In this document: positions 62,849 through 64,000 of the stretch, piece after piece | Layout of the letters: the number at the start of each line of letters is the position of its first letter | Numbering within the stretch: the stretch's first letter is position 1 | The notes under the pieces: model-generated | Seen by the model: the letters and a program-made list of their open reading frames with translations, nothing else | The model's database searches: none | Told to the model about the DNA's origin: nothing | Source: Lachnospiraceae bacterium | Lineage (GTDB): Bacteria > Bacillota > Clostridia > Lachnospirales > Lachnospiraceae | Assembly (NCBI GenBank): GCA_021202075.1 | Contig: JAJQDT010000044.1 | Coordinates: 1 to 64,000, forward strand | Direction of reading: 5' to 3' | Length of the DNA stretch: 64,000 nt | Made by a program: the position numbers and the translations under genes

Positions 62849-64000
62849 GTGATTCACCAGTATCGAAACAATGGTTATAATATTGTACTGGATGTCAACA
62901 GCGGCGCGGTTCATGTTGTTGATGATGTGACTTATGATGTGATCGCCCTGCTGGACGCGAAGCGCTCCGGCAGGGAGGAATCCTTCATTCGCGGCGGCGC
63001 GGGCGCCTCTTTTGTATGTGCTCCGACGGATTGTGGGGATTGTGCAGATGGTTCCCGGGCATCCGGCAAAGAGGAATGCAGCAGCGCGGAAGCAGGCGCT
63101 GTATGGACTGCGGAAATTGAGAATGCGATCAAAAGTGAGCTTGCCGGACGATATCCCGAGGAAGAGATCCGGGAGGCGCTTGGGGAATGTGAGGAGCTCG
63201 CCCGGTCCGGCGTTCTGTTTACGGAAGACATTTATGAAAACCCGATTATGGATTACAAAGCCCGGAAGACAGTTGTGAAAGCGCTCTGCCTGCATATTGC
63301 GCATGATTGCAACCTTGCCTGCCGCTATTGCTTTGCCGAAGAGGGCGAGTACCATGGCAGACGGGCACTGATGAGCTTTGAGGTGGGGAAAAAGGCGCTG
63401 GATTTCCTGATTGCGAATTCCGGTTCGCGGCGCAACCTTGAAGTGGATTTTTTTGGCGGGGAGCCTCTGTTGAACTGGCAGGTCGTGAAGGATCTTGTCC
63501 GGTATGGCAGGGAGCAGGAAAAAACCCATAATAAAAACTTCCGCTTCACGATGACAACGAACGGTGTACTTTTGAATGACGAGATCATGGACTTTCTAAA
63601 CCGTGAGATGGCAAATGTTGTCCTCAGCATTGACGGCCGTCCCGAGGTGCATGATTATATGCGCCCGTTCCGAAACGGAAAGGGCAGCTATGATCTGGTC
63701 ATGCCAAAGTTCAAACGGTTTGTAGAGCTTCGGACGGGAACCGCTTTTTCAGATCCTGTATGGCCGGATGCGCAAGTGGCAGATGCGCAGGTGGACGCGA
63801 AGGAGGCATATGGCGCTAAGGGGAAGTCGGCTTCGTCCGGCACGAAGCCGGAAGGCGCGGCATATACGGCTTCTGAAAAGACCTGGTATGTGCGTGGCAC
63901 GTTCACGCACCATAATCTGGATTTCTGCAATGATGTGCTGCATCTGGCGGATGAAGGGTTTGAACGGATTTCCGTGGAACCGGTCGTAGCGGACGAGGCG
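62849..64000 (+). CDS. SCIFF radical SAM maturase, 3' end cut by the window
   Basis: The frame is open from GTG 62849 to the window end (384 codons). The start VIHQYRNNGYNIVLDVNSG matches the leader-binding N-terminus of SCIFF maturases, and GAGGT lies at the right distance. The radical SAM cluster motif is CNLACRYC (C154, C158, C161), followed by the SAM-binding FFGGEPLLNW. The SPASM/twitch Fe-S region should follow beyond the window. Two unusual low-complexity insertions are seen: about residues 40-90 (with four Cys) and about 299-344 (Ala/Lys/Asp-rich, with WPDAQVADAQVDAKEA). Confidence 0.93.
   Translation, partial: MIHQYRNNGYNIVLDVNSGAVHVVDDVTYDVIALLDAKRSGREESFIRGGAGASFVCAPTDCGDCADGSRASGKEECSSAEAGAVWTAEIENAIKSELAGRYPEEEIREALGECEELARSGVLFTEDIYENPIMDYKARKTVVKALCLHIAHDCNLACRYCFAEEGEYHGRRALMSFEVGKKALDFLIANSGSRRNLEVDFFGGEPLLNWQVVKDLVRYGREQEKTHNKNFRFTMTTNGVLLNDEIMDFLNREMANVVLSIDGRPEVHDYMRPFRNGKGSYDLVMPKFKRFVELRTGTAFSDPVWPDAQVADAQVDAKEAYGAKGKSASSGTKPEGAAYTASEKTWYVRGTFTHHNLDFCNDVLHLADEGFERISVEPVVADEA

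Overview
The window looks like a chromosomal segment of a gut-type Firmicute of class Clostridia, most likely Lachnospiraceae. The evidence is the rpmG-secE-nusG-rplKAJL-rpoBC block with Gram-positive leader RNAs, YesN/YesM-type two-component sugar regulation, a six-gene-type Rnf complex, and a SCIFF precursor peptide with its radical SAM maturase, a pair that is near-universal in Clostridia. No rRNA, tRNA, CRISPR array or intact insertion sequence was seen.

Layout. 0.4-3.8 kb: MacA/MacB-like tripartite ABC exporter. 3.8-15 kb: a sugar island with an AraC regulator fused to a GH39-like domain, a ribose-type ABC importer (ATPase, two permeases, binding protein), a GH3 enzyme and a GH78-like enzyme. 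15.4-26.3 kb: a second sugar island with a YesN/YesM two-component system, an ABC importer without its own ATPase, a probable carbohydrate-active enzyme, and a GH112 phosphorylase broken by a frameshift. 26.4-28.8 kb: a scar-like stretch with a short integrase, an N/Q/S-rich mini-protein, a rhodanese and small repeats. 28.8-32.8 kb: housekeeping genes (RlmL-like methyltransferase, RdgB, YfcE) and a membrane-anchored papain-like protease. 33-44.9 kb: transcription/translation block with L1-type and L10-type leader RNAs. 45-49.4 kb: VanZ-family protein, an exported protein of unknown function and an EF-G-like GTPase.

49.6-62.3 kb is the most interesting part. A minus-strand gene run, apparently one operon, encodes tatB/A-tatA-tatC, an 811-residue surface protein with five FMN-binding domains on acidic linkers, and rnfC, rnfD-rnfG (fused into one ORF), rnfE, rnfA and rnfB. 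Divergent from it is a Tat-exported flavoprotein with one FMN domain of the same type plus a fumarate-reductase-like FAD domain, followed by an AraC-type regulator. Together they suggest a complete electron route: ferredoxin/NADH to Rnf, to a five-flavin extracellular wire, to an extracellular flavin reductase, with a dedicated Tat exporter. The terminal acceptor cannot be read from the sequence. The promoter of the tat-FMN-rnf run carries a perfect dyad inside a 20-bp spacer, the geometry used by MerR-family activators.

A second notable signal is a family of dispersed non-coding elements (near 20.1, 44.95, 46.2, 50.5, 51.9 and 62.7 kb). Their stems differ in sequence but the architecture is the same: an outer stem enclosing a tight inner hairpin plus about 10 unpaired bases resembling AAAnnnCCTT, with conserved linkers CCGCGCC and GTGTGCATATGA. 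The window ends inside the SCIFF maturase gene.
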